Translations under genes and position numbers: made by a program
Source: Ferrovibrio sp964218355
GTDB taxonomy: Bacteria; Pseudomonadota; Alphaproteobacteria; Ferrovibrionales; Ferrovibrionaceae
Assembly: GCF_964218355.1 (NCBI RefSeq)
Contig: NZ_CAXPMC010000029.1
Span: 1-64,000, forward strand
Reading direction: 5' to 3'
DNA length: 64,000 nt
In this document: positions 25,543 to 38,837 of the stretch, one piece after another
How the letters are laid out: every line of letters begins with the position of its first letter
How positions within the stretch are numbered: position 1 is the first letter of the stretch
The notes under the pieces: generated by a model
Database searches by the model: none
Told to the model about the DNA's origin: nothing
What the model saw: the letters and a program-made list of their open reading frames with translations, nothing else

Positions 25543-26586
25543 TCAGCCGCCGGGTGGCCGCGCCAGCGTCTTCGCCCAGTGCCGCATCAGCGCGGCCGGG
25601 TCGCCGTCACTGCCGGCGGCACCGGGATCGGCCTGGCGCGGCGCGGCCTCGCGGGCCTGGCGCGGGGTGATGCCGAACTGGGCGCGGAACAGGCTGCTGA
25701 AATGGCTGGCCGAGACGAAGCCGTAATCCAGCGCGATGTCGAAGATGCGGCGGTGGCGCTGTGCCGGCGCCGAGATGGCGCGGTAGCAGGCCACCAGGCG
25801 GCGGCGCTGGATATGCTCGCGCACGCCGCCCAGCGGCTTGAACAGCCGGTACAGCGTGGCGCGCGAGCAGCTGAAGGCCCGGCACAGGCTTTCGATATCC
25901 AGTGCCGGGTTGTCGAGATGGCGGTCGATATGGCGGCAGATCGCCGCCAGGGTGGCCGCCTGTGCCGGCGCGGCGGCAATGTCGCGCTGCCGCGTCAGTG
26001 CATCCAGCAGGCCGAGCGTGCCCTGCATGATGGCGGGCAGTTCGGCCGTCGTGGCGCGGTCGACATGCCGGCGCAGGGCCCGCATATGGTCGGCAAAGAC
26101 CAGGGCCGCCGCCGAATCATCCTCGAAGATCGCGCCGGAGGCATCCAGCAGCTGCGGCAGTTCCGCCTGCAGCAGGTCGCGCGGCAGCATCAGGGTCAGG
26201 GTGTCGCCGCCCGGCGAGGCGGCATGGGTCTCGCGGCTGAGATTGACGGCGAAGACATTGCCGGGCCGCTGCCGGAAGCTGCGATCGCCGTTTTCGACGT
26301 CGTTGCTGCCGTTCAGGTACAGCTGCAGGCCCAGATGGTCGGAATCGTCGTGGCGGGCCATCCAGACCGGATCGCGGTGGAATTGCTGGTGGGTGAAGCT
26401 GGCATCGATCAGCAGCGCCTGGCCGAGATGATACTGGTGGATCGTATGGCGCTGCGGGCCGGGCGGCGGATCGCCGAAGGTGCGGACATCGAAATAGGCA
26501 CCGATGCTCTGCTGCCACAGCCGGGTCAGTTCCTCGTCCGGCACCATGCCGGGCACCAGCGATGCCCGCGGAATTGCAGTGGCCAT
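25543..26586 (-). CDS. AraC family transcriptional regulator
   Basis: A 347-residue regulator. The C-terminal AraC DNA-binding domain has two helix-turn-helix units (DIESLCRAFSCSRATLYRLF and IFDIALDYGFVSASHFSSLF), the second ending in FGITPRQAR. The N-terminal part fits the AraC-binding-like (PF14525) type of effector domain. The start at 26586 is chosen for the purine-rich GGGGGGAC upstream. It is convergent with glpK and divergent from the flagellin gene, so its target could be either or an unlinked gene. The C-terminal 20 residues beyond the domain are low in complexity. Confidence 0.9.
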   Translation of the reverse strand: MATAIPRASLVPGMVPDEELTRLWQQSIGAYFDVRTFGDPPPGPQRHTIHQYHLGQALLIDASFTHQQFHRDPVWMARHDDSDHLGLQLYLNGSNDVENGDRSFRQRPGNVFAVNLSRETHAASPGGDTLTLMLPRDLLQAELPQLLDASGAIFEDDSAAALVFADHMRALRRHVDRATTAELPAIMQGTLGLLDALTRQRDIAAAPAQAATLAAICRHIDRHLDNPALDIESLCRAFSCSRATLYRLFKPLGGVREHIQRRRLVACYRAISAPAQRHRRIFDIALDYGFVSASHFSSLFRAQFGITPRQAREAAPRQADPGAAGSDGDPAALMRHWAKTLARPPGG

Positions 26587-26874
26587 GCAGTCCAGTCCCC
26601 CCGGCGGCATTCCATGAAACGGAAAATATTCGCTCCCCGGCCTTTTTCTAGCAGCTTCGCGGCGGCAACGGAAGGTTGTCCGCGAATGATCCGCAACTGG
26701 AGCAAAACGGGTCGGAAAAATCCGGCAATTGAGACGCTGACGCCAGCAGAATGAGAAAAACAGGCAAGACAGGGCGCGCCCGCTGCGGTAGAGTGCGGCC
26801 TGCTCCAGAACGGGGTGGCCGCAGGGGGCTGCGGCAGGTCCAGGTAAATCCGGTCCACAGAAGGGGGAAGGATT
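26587..26874. other. Divergent intergenic region between araC-type gene and flagellin gene
   Basis: These 288 bases hold no gene that I can support. A GGGCGCGCCC palindrome lies at 26772-26781. I looked for sigma-28 and sigma-54 elements before the flagellin gene and found none that match well. GAAGGGGGAAGG just before 26875 is the flagellin ribosome binding site. Confidence 0.4.
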
Positions 26875-27744
26875 ATGGCCAACTCGGTTAATACCAATGG
26901 CGGCGCGCTGGTCGCGCTGTCGTCGCTGCGGGCCAACACGGCCACGCTCGACCGCACATCCAAACAGGTTCAGACCGGCCTCCGGATCGCCGACCAGAAC
27001 GACGATGCGGCCATCTTCGCGATCGCCCAGGGCGTGCGCGCGAATGTGAAGGCCTATGCCTCGGTGCAGTCCTCGCTGTCGGCCGGCATCGGACTGGGCG
27101 AGGTGGCCCTGGCCGGCGCCAACCGCATCTATGATCTGGTCAGCGACATCCAGGGCAAGATCGCCAACCTGGCCGACGGCTCGCTGTCCACCGCCCAGCA
27201 GAATGTCTATCGCAACGACATCGTCCGGCTGATCGATTCGATCAACCAGATCGTCCAGCAGGCCGACTACAACGGCAAGAACCTGCTGTCCGGTGATGCG
27301 CAGGCTTCGACGGCCACGATCACCTTCGTGGCCGATGTGAACGGCACCACGCTGAACTATTCCACGCCCTACCGGCTCGACTGGGATTCCGACGCCTTTC
27401 TCGGCCCGAATGTGCTGTTTCCCGGCACCACCGACGTCTACGAGAACATCTTCGAAAACCCGCCCGATACCGCCACTGCGCTGGTCGGCCTCAATGCTTT
27501 CAAAAGCCGCCTCGACAGCATGGCGTCGACGGTGGCTGCGCAGAAGCGGGCGTTGGAGCAGCAGAAGGATTTCGTCGACAACCTGGTCGACGCGATGAAG
27601 GGCGGACTCGGCTCGCTGGTCGATGCCGATGTGGCGGCCGAAAGCGCGGCGCTGGAATCCGGCAAGGTGGCCCAGCAGCTTTCGATCCAGTCGCTGTCGA
27701 TCGCCAACCAGCAGCCCAACGTGCTGCTGACCCTGCTGCGCTGA
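26875..27744 (+). CDS. Flagellin
   Basis: A 289-residue flagellin, the filament subunit. The N-terminal D0/D1 region has the conserved pattern (LVALSSLRANTATLDRTSKQ, then QTGLRIADQNDDAAIFAIAQ). The C-terminal D1/D0 helix is RALEQQKDFVDNLVDAMKGG followed by VDADVAAESAALESGKVAQQ and the closing LSIANQQPNVLLTLLR. The central variable domain is only about 70 residues, so the filament would have a small outer surface. Standard seeds differ (NTN...GGALVALSSL in place of NTN...ALNAQ). It stands alone here, with no other flagellar genes, which suggests a secondary or regulated flagellin locus. Confidence 0.93.
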   Translation: MANSVNTNGGALVALSSLRANTATLDRTSKQVQTGLRIADQNDDAAIFAIAQGVRANVKAYASVQSSLSAGIGLGEVALAGANRIYDLVSDIQGKIANLADGSLSTAQQNVYRNDIVRLIDSINQIVQQADYNGKNLLSGDAQASTATITFVADVNGTTLNYSTPYRLDWDSDAFLGPNVLFPGTTDVYENIFENPPDTATALVGLNAFKSRLDSMASTVAAQKRALEQQKDFVDNLVDAMKGGLGSLVDADVAAESAALESGKVAQQLSIQSLSIANQQPNVLLTLLR

Positions 27745-27760
27745 CGCGGGGGATCGCGCC

Positions 27761-28183
27761 ATGGCGGACGGAATCCTCGATGCTGCCGCACCGCGGCAGC
27801 GGCGCCTGCGCTGGCCGCGCTGGGTGCTGTCGCTGCTGCTGTCGGGCGGCGCCTATCTGGCGGCGGAATATGCCGTCGAACAGGCCTCCTTCACCCATGC
27901 CGGGGCGCTGGAGCGCGCCATCGGCCAGATGATCGACACTTGCCGCAGCGAATGCCTTGCCCGCGGCGTGCGGCTGGAAGATCTCGACGGCCCCTACGAG
28001 GCGCCGGTCAATGCCCAGCCCGGAACCCGGCATTTCCAGTTCCTGTGGAAGACCGGTGCCGCCGAAGACCTGGTGGTGGTGGTCTACAACAACCGCCTGT
28101 TCGTCGATGCCGAATCCTGGTGGGAGCGGCAGGACTGGTGGTACAAGCCCGGCCAGGCGCCGGGGCACGCGGCCACCCGCTAA
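27761..28183 (+). CDS. Hypothetical single-pass membrane protein
   Basis: A 140-residue protein that I do not recognise. It has a basic N-terminus (PRQRRLRWPRW) and one hydrophobic segment at about residues 20-38 (VLSLLLSGGAYLAAEYAV). The remainder, likely periplasmic, has two cysteines (CRSEC) and a tryptophan-rich end (ESWWERQDWWYKPG). It starts 16 bases after the flagellin stop and is probably co-transcribed with it. Whether it helps flagellin in any way is unknown. Confidence 0.7.
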   Translation: MADGILDAAAPRQRRLRWPRWVLSLLLSGGAYLAAEYAVEQASFTHAGALERAIGQMIDTCRSECLARGVRLEDLDGPYEAPVNAQPGTRHFQFLWKTGAAEDLVVVVYNNRLFVDAESWWERQDWWYKPGQAPGHAATR

Positions 28184-28236
28184 GCAGTTGATATAAAAAC
28201 AAAACTGTCCGAGTAATTATTTTATTCCTACTGTTC

Positions 28237-28264
28237 TTGATTTATTCTTTTCACACCCTATATG
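28237..28264 (+). promoter_or_regulatory. Candidate promoter in an AT-rich island
   Basis: TTGATT (28237-28242) and TATATG (28259-28264) are 16 bases apart. They lie in a stretch (about 28190-28265) far richer in A and T than the rest of the window, which also has CAGTT/AACTG arms at 28186-28207. The promoter would serve the gene starting at 28325. Confidence 0.35.
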
Positions 28265-28324
28265 CCGGCATGTCGCTGTTTTCCGCCACCCGGAAAGAAG
28301 CCGGAAAGAAGAAGGAATGCCGCC

Positions 28325-28838
28325 ATGACCGATCCGGATCTCCCGCTGCCGCCGGCGGCGCCGGTCCCCCCGTCTGCAGCCCTGCCGTCCGCAGCCCCGC
28401 CATCCGCATCCGCCCCGCCGCCTCGACTGGGCGCGCGCCGCTGATCTGATGGCGCGCGGCGAAACCGCCGAGGAGGTCGCGCGCCTGCTCGGCTGCCCGC
28501 CGCAGCGCATCCTGCGCAACCTGCGGCGCAGCCGCAAATTCCGCCTCGCCATCGAAAGCGCCCATGCCCGGCTGCGGCTGGCGGCGCAGCTGCGCTTCGC
28601 GCTGCTCGGCGATCTCGCGCTCAGCCATCTGCGGCAGAGCGAGCGGCTCGATACCCGGCTGCTGCAATGGCTGGGCGACCGCACCGGCATTGCCGGCATC
28701 GGCGACCCCGAGGGCGTGCTGGCGGCCCGGCTGGATGCGGCGATGCGGCCGGAAACCGTGGCGCCGCCGCGGCCCGGCGATCCGCCGCGCGTGATCGATG
28801 CGGCTGCACTGAAACGCATGCTGGGGGAGGACGATTGA
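28325..28838 (+). pseudogene. Putative helix-turn-helix protein, apparently frameshifted near 28420-28445
   Basis: The ATG at 28325 has a good ribosome site (AAGGA) and begins a Pro/Ala-rich stretch (MTDPDLPLPPAAPV) that stops at 28442-28444. Another frame continues from about 28420 with RLDWARAADLMARGETAEEV, without a start codon or ribosome site before the ATG at 28449. It runs to 28838 and contains a helix-turn-helix-like region (TAEEVARLLGCPPQRILRNL) similar to small terminase or resolvase-type DNA-binding segments. The two pieces read as one gene interrupted by a one-base shift in a GC-rich proline tract. A sequencing error, a real mutation, or an independent 129-residue protein from 28449 are all possible. 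Confidence 0.5.
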
Positions 28839-29279
28839 CCGCAATGGCGTGCGCAAACCGGCCGCAACTGGCCTTTCCGCCGGAAAACCACGGAATCCGC
28901 TGGCTCGAACGGGATCGCGCCGGATTTTCCGGGACAGCGCGGGACTTTCCGGGCCGCAACCGGCCGCGGGGGGACGGAACGGGAATCGCCCGGCGGCAAC
29001 CGGGCGGCATGGTCGCGGCCCCGCCGGCCGCCGGCCGGCGGCGGCCCCGGGCCCGCGTGAAATGCCGCATAATTGCGGCCGGGCCTCTCTGTTGCGCCGC
29101 CCAAACCCATATGCTAACTAAGCGCGGCTTTCGCGCCGGGGGGCTGCTGACGGCTGTTTCCCGCCGCGTGAATTCCCCAGGCGGATCAAGAGTTTGGCTG
29201 CCATGCCGAGAGGGTACGGGACCGCTGGGTCCGGCGCCTGACCGGAATCGGCGGCTTCCATAAAGAAGAAGGGTCGTTC
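28839..29279. other. Non-coding region upstream of the ATP synthase operon
   Basis: No gene is supported in these 441 bases; the frames that stay open lack ribosome sites and have shuffled composition. The region holds short near-repeats (CTTTCCG, TTTTCCGGGAC, CTTTCCGGG) at 28870-28950, a perfect 16-bp palindrome GCCGCCGGCCGGCGGC at 29027-29042, and GCGCGGCTTTCGCGCC at about 29121-29136. The atp promoter is presumably within 29060-29200, but no clear -35/-10 pair stands out. Confidence 0.5.
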
Positions 29280-29839
29280 GTGGCTCAGGAAACCTCGCTC
29301 GTCTCCGGCATTGCCGGCCGCTACGCGACTGCGCTGTTCGATCTGGCGCGGGAAGCCGGCCAGCTCGATGCCGTCGCCCGTGATCTCGACATGCTGGCCG
29401 CCCGGCTGGCCGACTCGGCCGATCTGGTCCGCCTCGTCCGCTCGCCGGTCTTCGGCCGCGACGAGCAGGCCCGTGCCATCGCCGCGGTGGCCGAAAAGGC
29501 CGGCTGCACCGACCTGGTGCGCCGCTTCCTCGGCGTTGCCGCCGCCAACCGCCGCCTGTTCGTGCTGGCCGACATGATCGCGGCCTTCCGCGCCCTGCTC
29601 AGCCATCATCGCGGCGAGGCGGTTGCCGAAGTGGTTTCCGCCGTGCCGCTGGACGATGCCCAGCTGGCGCAGCTCAAGTCCGCGTTGTCGTCGGAAGCCG
29701 CCGGCAATGTCGTCATCAAGGCCTCCGTCGATCCCGATCTGATCGGCGGCCTCGTCGTCAAGCTCGGGTCGCGCATGATCGATGCCTCGATCCGCAGCAA
29801 GCTCAACAACCTGAAGACCGCCATGAAAGGGGTTGCGTG

Positions 29840-29840
<1 letters not shown>
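29280..29840 (+). CDS. atpH: F-type ATP synthase delta subunit
   Basis: A 186-residue delta subunit (OSCP homologue), which links F1 to the peripheral stalk. It starts with GTG at 29280 behind AAGAAGAAGGG. The N-terminal GIAGRYATALFDLARE is the classical delta/OSCP start. The C-terminal segment carries AEVVSAVPLDDAQLAQLKSAL and the DPDLIGGLVVKLGSRMIDAS motif, which defines the family. It is first in atpHAGDC; the stop overlaps the atpA ATG. Confidence 0.97.
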
Positions 29841-31369
<1,529 letters not shown>

Positions 31370-31394
31370 GGCGGCCGGATAAGGGACGAGCGTC

Positions 31395-32294
31395 ATGCCC
31401 AGCCTTAAAAGCCTCCGCATTCGCATCAACTCGGTCAAATCGACCCAGAAGATCACGAAGGCGATGAAGATGGTGGCGGCCAGCAAGCTGCGCCGCGCCC
31501 AGGAGGCCGCCGAAGCCGCGCGCCCCTATGCCGAGCGCATGGCGGGCATCCTTGCCTCGCTGGCGGCCGGGCAGAACGGCGCCGAGAACGCGCCGCGCCT
31601 GCTGGTCGGCACCGGCAGCGACCAGGTGCATCTGCTGGTGGTTGCCACCGCCGAGCGCGGCCTGTGCGGCGCCTTCAACTCGTCGATCGTCAAGCTGGCC
31701 CGCCGCAAGATCGAGGAACTGACCGGTCAGGGCAAGACCGTGAAGATCCTCTGCGTCGGCAAGAAGGGCCGCGACCAGCTGCGCCGCGACCATGCGTCGA
31801 AGATCGTCGACACCGTCGACATGTCGGCGGTCAAGCGGCTCGGCTTCACCGATGCCCAGGCCATCGCCGACCGCGTGCTGGCGATGTTCGAGGCCGGCGA
31901 ATTCGACGTCGCCCATGTCTTCTTCAATAACTTCAAGTCGGTGATCAGCCAGGTGCCGACCGCCCAGCAGCTGATCCCGGCCATGGTTGCCGGAAATGCT
32001 TCTGGCGATGCGGCCGCGGCCGGCCCCGATCTGGGCGGCGCCATCTACGAATACGAGCCGGACGAGGAGACGATCCTCGAACAGCTGCTGCCGCGCAACC
32101 TGTCGGTCCAGGTCTACCGGGCGCTGCTGGAGAACGCGGCTTCCGAGCAGGGCGCCCGCATGTCCGCGATGGACAACGCGACGCGCAATGCCGGCGAGAT
32201 GATCAAGAAACTGACGACCGTCTACAACCGGTCGCGTCAGGCCCAGATCACCAAGGAACTTATCGAAATCATCTCCGGCGCCGAGGCCGTTTAA
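31395..32294 (+). CDS. atpG: F-type ATP synthase gamma subunit
   Basis: A 299-residue central-stalk subunit that rotates inside the alpha3beta3 ring. The N-terminal coiled-coil helix is SLKSLRIRINSVKSTQKITK, followed by MKMVAASKLRRAQEA; the core contains VVATAERGLCGAFNSSI. The C-terminal helix has the family signature SEQGARMSAMDNATRNAGEM (ending near RQAQITKELIEIISGAEAV). It lies 25 bases after atpA and 45 bases before atpD. Confidence 0.99.
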   Translation: MPSLKSLRIRINSVKSTQKITKAMKMVAASKLRRAQEAAEAARPYAERMAGILASLAAGQNGAENAPRLLVGTGSDQVHLLVVATAERGLCGAFNSSIVKLARRKIEELTGQGKTVKILCVGKKGRDQLRRDHASKIVDTVDMSAVKRLGFTDAQAIADRVLAMFEAGEFDVAHVFFNNFKSVISQVPTAQQLIPAMVAGNASGDAAAAGPDLGGAIYEYEPDEETILEQLLPRNLSVQVYRALLENAASEQGARMSAMDNATRNAGEMIKKLTTVYNRSRQAQITKELIEIISGAEAV

Positions 32295-32339
32295 GGCCGC
32301 GCGCGGGACGATACGGAACAGAGAGAGCGGAGCAGCATC

Positions 32340-33764
<1,425 letters not shown>

Positions 33765-33787
33765 TCCAGCGCACAGGGAGCTGACCC

Positions 33788-34189
33788 ATGGCCGAGACCT
33801 TCGGGTTTGAACTGGTATCGCCGGAACGGCTGCTGCTTGCGGTGCAGGCCGAGCAGGTGGTGGTGCCCGGCGAGGCCGGCGATTTCGGCGTGCTGCCGGG
33901 CCATGCGCCGGTGATCTCGACCCTGCGCAACGGCATCATCGAGGTGACCGGGGCGGACGGCAAGGTCGAGCGCATCTTCGTGGCCGGCGGCTTCGCGGAA
34001 GTGGCCGGCGACAAGCTGACCGTGCTGGCCGAAGAGGCCGTGCCGGTGGGCAAGATCGACCGCGGCAAGACGGAAGCGGCGCTGAAGGATGCCCGCGAGG
34101 ATGCCGAGGATGCCAGGGACGAGCATGCCCGCGCCCGCGCCCAGGCGAAGGCCGACAAGCTCGCCGCCATGCTGGACGCGGCGGCGTAA
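33788..34189 (+). CDS. atpC: F-type ATP synthase epsilon subunit
   Basis: A 133-residue epsilon subunit that modulates ATPase activity at the foot of the central stalk. It starts MAETFGFELVSPERLLLAVQ and contains the family hallmark VPGEAGDFGVLPGHAPVIS, then the beta-sandwich (FVAGGFAEVAGDKLTVLAEE) and a charged C-terminal helical region rich in Ala, Asp and Lys. It ends the operon; two hairpins follow before a convergent gene. The F0 genes are not here, as usual in alphaproteobacteria. Confidence 0.98.
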   Translation: MAETFGFELVSPERLLLAVQAEQVVVPGEAGDFGVLPGHAPVISTLRNGIIEVTGADGKVERIFVAGGFAEVAGDKLTVLAEEAVPVGKIDRGKTEAALKDAREDAEDARDEHARARAQAKADKLAAMLDAAA

Positions 34190-34223
34190 GGCGGCAGCGC
34201 CGCCGGGCAGTCTGTATCGTCAT

Positions 34224-34285
34224 CCCCGGGTCTGACCCGGGGAGCCTATTTCAAGGCCCGCGTTTCCCATAGCCGGGCCTTGATT
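34224..34285. terminator. REP-like hairpin and bidirectional terminator-type hairpin after atpC
   Basis: CCCCGGGTctgACCCGGGG (34224-34242) is a perfect 8-bp hairpin of a common alphaproteobacterial REP type. It is followed by AAGGCCCG (34253-34260) pairing with CGGGCCTT (34274-34281) and then GATTTT. They separate the ATP synthase operon from the convergent thiC operon and could terminate both. Confidence 0.55.
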
Positions 34286-34341
34286 TTGGATCTGTATGTA
34301 CCTGTTTTGTTTCATGCCGCTGTTGGACATCGTGAAGAGGA

Positions 34342-35934
34342 TCAGGTGGCGTCGGCTGGCGGTAGTTGCTGCCCCGCCGGCGGCAGCAAAGGCGCCAGCC
34401 GGCGGGCGGCTTTCATGGCGCGGGCGGCGGCATCGCGCAGGCTCGCCGCGGCCATCAGCTGGCGGTCGAGCCGGGCTGCCGGCAAAGCCGGCCCGGCTTT
34501 CTGCAGCAGGGCAGTCTTGAACTGCTGATAGGCGGCATCGCAATCCGCCGCGGCGGCGATGGCGGCCGGCAGCGAGAATTCCGGCCGCTGGGTATCGGCC
34601 GCAACCAGCGCGGCCCGGCAGGCGGCAAGGAAGTCTTCCGCGCCCGGGCCGGGATCGTCGCCGCCCGCCGCGGCAATGGCCTGGTAATGCTGGGCGGCGC
34701 GCAGCACGTCGGGCAGGGTGCGCGCCACCGGCTCGGACAGGTCGCCGCGGTTGAGCTGCAGCGCGAATTCCTTGATCGCATCGCCCAGCGCCAGCGCCGC
34801 CTCGCGCCGCATCGCCTGCTCCGGCCCGGTGGCGCGGCCTGTCGCTGGCCCGAGTGCCAGCCCGAGCGCGATGCCGCCCAGCCGCTGCAGTTCCAGCCGC
34901 AGGCTGCCCAGTGCCAGTGCCGGAACCACCGCCGCGGTGGCATCGAGGAATTGCGGCCGGGCCAGATCCTCGCCGGCGCTGCGGAAGCGGCCATGCAGCC
35001 AGACCACCAGCCGCGAGACCGCCGGCGCCAGCAGCAGCACGCCCAGCAGGTTGAACAGGCTGTGGAACAGGGCGGTGGCCAGCGCCGGGTCGTCGCCGCT
35101 GGCCCGCCGGGTGGCGGCGACCAGCAGCGGCAGGATTAGGAAGGCCACGGCTGCAGTCACCAGGTTGAAGATCACATGGGCGGCGGCGCTGCGGCGGGCA
35201 TTCGGGGTGGCACCGATCACCGCCAGCACGGCCGTCACCGTGGTGCCGAGATTGGCGCCGATCACTGCCGCCGCCGCGGCTTCCAGCGGAATGCTGCCGC
35301 CGGCCACCGCCGCCACGGTGATCGCCGAAGCGGCGCTGGAGGACTGGGTCAGCGCGGTCAGCAGCATGCCGAAGCCAAGGAAGATCAGCCGGCCGCCCCA
35401 GCCCCCGGCCGGCAGGTCCTGCGGGCCGACCATGCCGCCCAGCACCGTGAAGCCCTCTTGCAGCGCGCCGATGCCGGCAAAGAAACAGCCGAAGCCGGCC
35501 AGCGCCTCGCCCCAGGCGCCGCGCGCCCGGCCGCTGCCGGTCAGCCGCAGCAGCATGCCGATGCCGATCAGCGGCAGTGCCACGCGGCCGATCTCCAGCT
35601 TCAGGCCGACCAGCGCCACCAGCCAGCTGGTCATGGTGGTGCCGACATTGCTGCCGAAGATCACCCATACCGCCTGGGACAGGTTCAGCAGGCCGGCATT
35701 GACGAAGCCGATGGTGGCCACGGTGACGGCGCTGGACGACTGCACCAGCGCGGTGACGGCGAAGCCGGCGGCCAGGCCGCGCAGCGGCGTGCCGGTGCCG
35801 CGCGCCAGCACCGCCTGCAGGCTGCGGCCGGCGGCGCGTTTCAGTCCGTCGGTCATCAGCCAGAGGCCGAGCATGAACAGGCCGATGCCGCCAAGCAGGC
35901 TGCCGGACATGGCAAGAAGGCCGGCCTGGTTCAT
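34342..35934 (-). CDS. Na/Pi cotransporter family protein (NptA/YjbB-like, with PhoU-like C-terminal region)
   Basis: A 530-residue membrane protein. The N-terminal two thirds contain two inverted Na_Pi_cotrans repeats with the QSSS motifs expected of the family: TALVQSSSAVTVATIGFVNA and TALTQSSSAASAITVAAVAG, plus FGSNVGTTMTSW and GANLGTTVTA. The C-terminal 170 residues are helical and PhoU-like. Relatives move phosphate with sodium, often outward. The start is 2 bases after the bluB stop, so it is the third gene of the thiC-bluB operon. No reason for coupling to vitamin synthesis is visible beyond the operon. Confidence 0.9.
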   Translation of the reverse strand: MNQAGLLAMSGSLLGGIGLFMLGLWLMTDGLKRAAGRSLQAVLARGTGTPLRGLAAGFAVTALVQSSSAVTVATIGFVNAGLLNLSQAVWVIFGSNVGTTMTSWLVALVGLKLEIGRVALPLIGIGMLLRLTGSGRARGAWGEALAGFGCFFAGIGALQEGFTVLGGMVGPQDLPAGGWGGRLIFLGFGMLLTALTQSSSAASAITVAAVAGGSIPLEAAAAAVIGANLGTTVTAVLAVIGATPNARRSAAAHVIFNLVTAAVAFLILPLLVAATRRASGDDPALATALFHSLFNLLGVLLLAPAVSRLVVWLHGRFRSAGEDLARPQFLDATAAVVPALALGSLRLELQRLGGIALGLALGPATGRATGPEQAMRREAALALGDAIKEFALQLNRGDLSEPVARTLPDVLRAAQHYQAIAAAGGDDPGPGAEDFLAACRAALVAADTQRPEFSLPAAIAAAADCDAAYQQFKTALLQKAGPALPAARLDRQLMAAASLRDAAARAMKAARRLAPLLPPAGQQLPPADAT

Positions 35935-35936
35935 GG

Positions 35937-36601
35937 TCAGCGCCGCAGGATGACCGAGGCGGCCGGCCGCCGGTGCTCCCAGCCGCGCTTTTCCAGTTCC
36001 GGCGTATCCGTTTCCTCGGCGGGCCAGCCGACGCAGAGATAGGCGACCAGCCGCCAGTTTTCTTCTGTGATGTCGAGGTCGCGGGTGGCGCGGTCGGGAT
36101 CGAGGATCGAGACCCAGCCGCAGCCCACCCCATGGGCCCGCGCCGCCAGCCAGAAGCCGTAGACGGCCATCACCGCGGAATAGTCCAGCATCTCGGGCAT
36201 GGTGCGGCGGCCGAGACCATGGCCCTGCGCGGTGCCCTCGTCGCAGAAGACGGCGAGATGCACCGGCGCATCGCGCAGGCCGGCCAGTTTCAGCGACGCG
36301 TAAAGCTTCGCCTGCGCGCCGCGATAGTCGCTTAAGGCTTCCGCATTCGCCGCCTCGAAATTGGCGATGATCTTCGCCCGCCGGCCGGCATCTTCGACCA
36401 GCACGAAGCGCCAGGGCTGGCTGTTGCCGACGCTGGGTGCCAGGGCCGCCATGTCCAGCAGGCTGGCGATCAGGCTTTCGGGCACCGGCCTGCCGGCCCG
36501 GAAATGGCGCACGTCGCGCCGCCAGGCCAGCAGGTCGGTCAGCTTCTGCCGGAAGGCCTCATCGAAATCGGGCGGGGTCCCCGGTGTATCGGATGGCGTG
36601 C

Positions 36602-36605
<4 letters not shown>
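35937..36605 (-). CDS. bluB: 5,6-dimethylbenzimidazole synthase BluB
   Basis: A 222-residue nitroreductase-fold enzyme that fragments reduced FMN with oxygen to 5,6-dimethylbenzimidazole, the lower ligand of vitamin B12. BluB features are LLAWRRDVRHFRAG near the N-terminus, AALAPSVGNSQPWRFVLV, the aspartate-containing lid segment, TMPEMLDYSAVMAVYGFWLA, and GVGCGWVSILDP. Its ATG overlaps the thiC stop (ATGA), so the two are translated together. That places it behind the TPP riboswitch. No cobalamin riboswitch or other cob gene is in the window. Confidence 0.92.
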
Positions 36606-38431
<1,826 letters not shown>

Positions 38432-38492
38432 AAGGATCTCCTGCAGCAGCTGCGACATGGAGATCCGGGATGTGGTGGATGTTCGCGGAATG

Positions 38493-38515
38493 CAGGCGCG
38501 GTTGCAGCGCGCCTG
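38493..38515 (-). promoter_or_regulatory. Hairpin between the TPP aptamer and thiC (possible expression platform)
   Basis: CAGGCGCG and CGCGCCTG form an 8-bp perfect stem with a 7-base loop between the riboswitch aptamer and the thiC start. It is not followed by a run of U, so it is not a classical terminator. It may be one of two alternative structures that control thiC translation or rho access. Confidence 0.45.
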
Positions 38516-38523
38516 AACGACCG

Positions 38524-38662
38524 TTCCCTCCGCCGGCATGACCCGGATCAGGTTCACAAGCCCCGCCGGTCCGCGACAGCGGGGCGGACGGGACTTCAGG
38601 GTCACGGCGTTGCAGAAACCTCTGCCGGCCGAATCTCAGCGCCCTAGCGGCGCCCCCCTCGG
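38524..38662 (-). ncRNA. TPP riboswitch (THI element)
   Basis: On the minus strand the conserved 5' element reads GGCGCTGAGATTCGG (CTGAGA at 38639-38634) and the 3' element GAACCTGATCCGGGTCATGC followed by CGGCGGAGGGA (to 38525). These are the two thiamin-pyrophosphate-binding halves. They are joined by an extended P3 arm in which GCCCCGC/GCGGGGC type pairing is seen. It lies 93 bases before thiC and should lower thiC-bluB expression when thiamin pyrophosphate is plentiful. Confidence 0.95.
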
Positions 38663-38837
38663 TAGCCGCGACCCTGACGGGTTTCCGGCCCGCCGTCAAT
38701 GTCGCAACCTTTGGTCGCACAAGCCGCCAGCTTTTGCGATTTACTTGAGCCGGTTTCCAGCGCCATTCTGAACCCACTGATTCTGCGGGCGAATCGCCAG
38801 CAACGGGGCCGGTACAGCCGGTGCCGGGGGAGGAAGT

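Noticed and set aside
26800..26874. Sigma-28 or sigma-54 promoter before the flagellin gene
   Set aside because: GG and GC pairs occur but not at the required 10-base spacing, and no TAAA/GCCGATAA-type sigma-28 boxes are seen.
28237..28449. Small open frame overlapping the start of the frameshifted gene
   Set aside because: It starts inside the candidate promoter, has no ribosome binding site and its composition becomes Pro/Arg-rich shadow after 28325.
28849..29121. Open frame in the gap before the ATP synthase operon
   Set aside because: No ribosome site, Arg/Pro/Gly-rich random composition and no recognisable motif.
29165..29230. Possible 16S rRNA-like start (GATCAAGAGTTTGGCTG)
   Set aside because: Similarity is limited to a few bases; the following sequence does not fold or read as rRNA.
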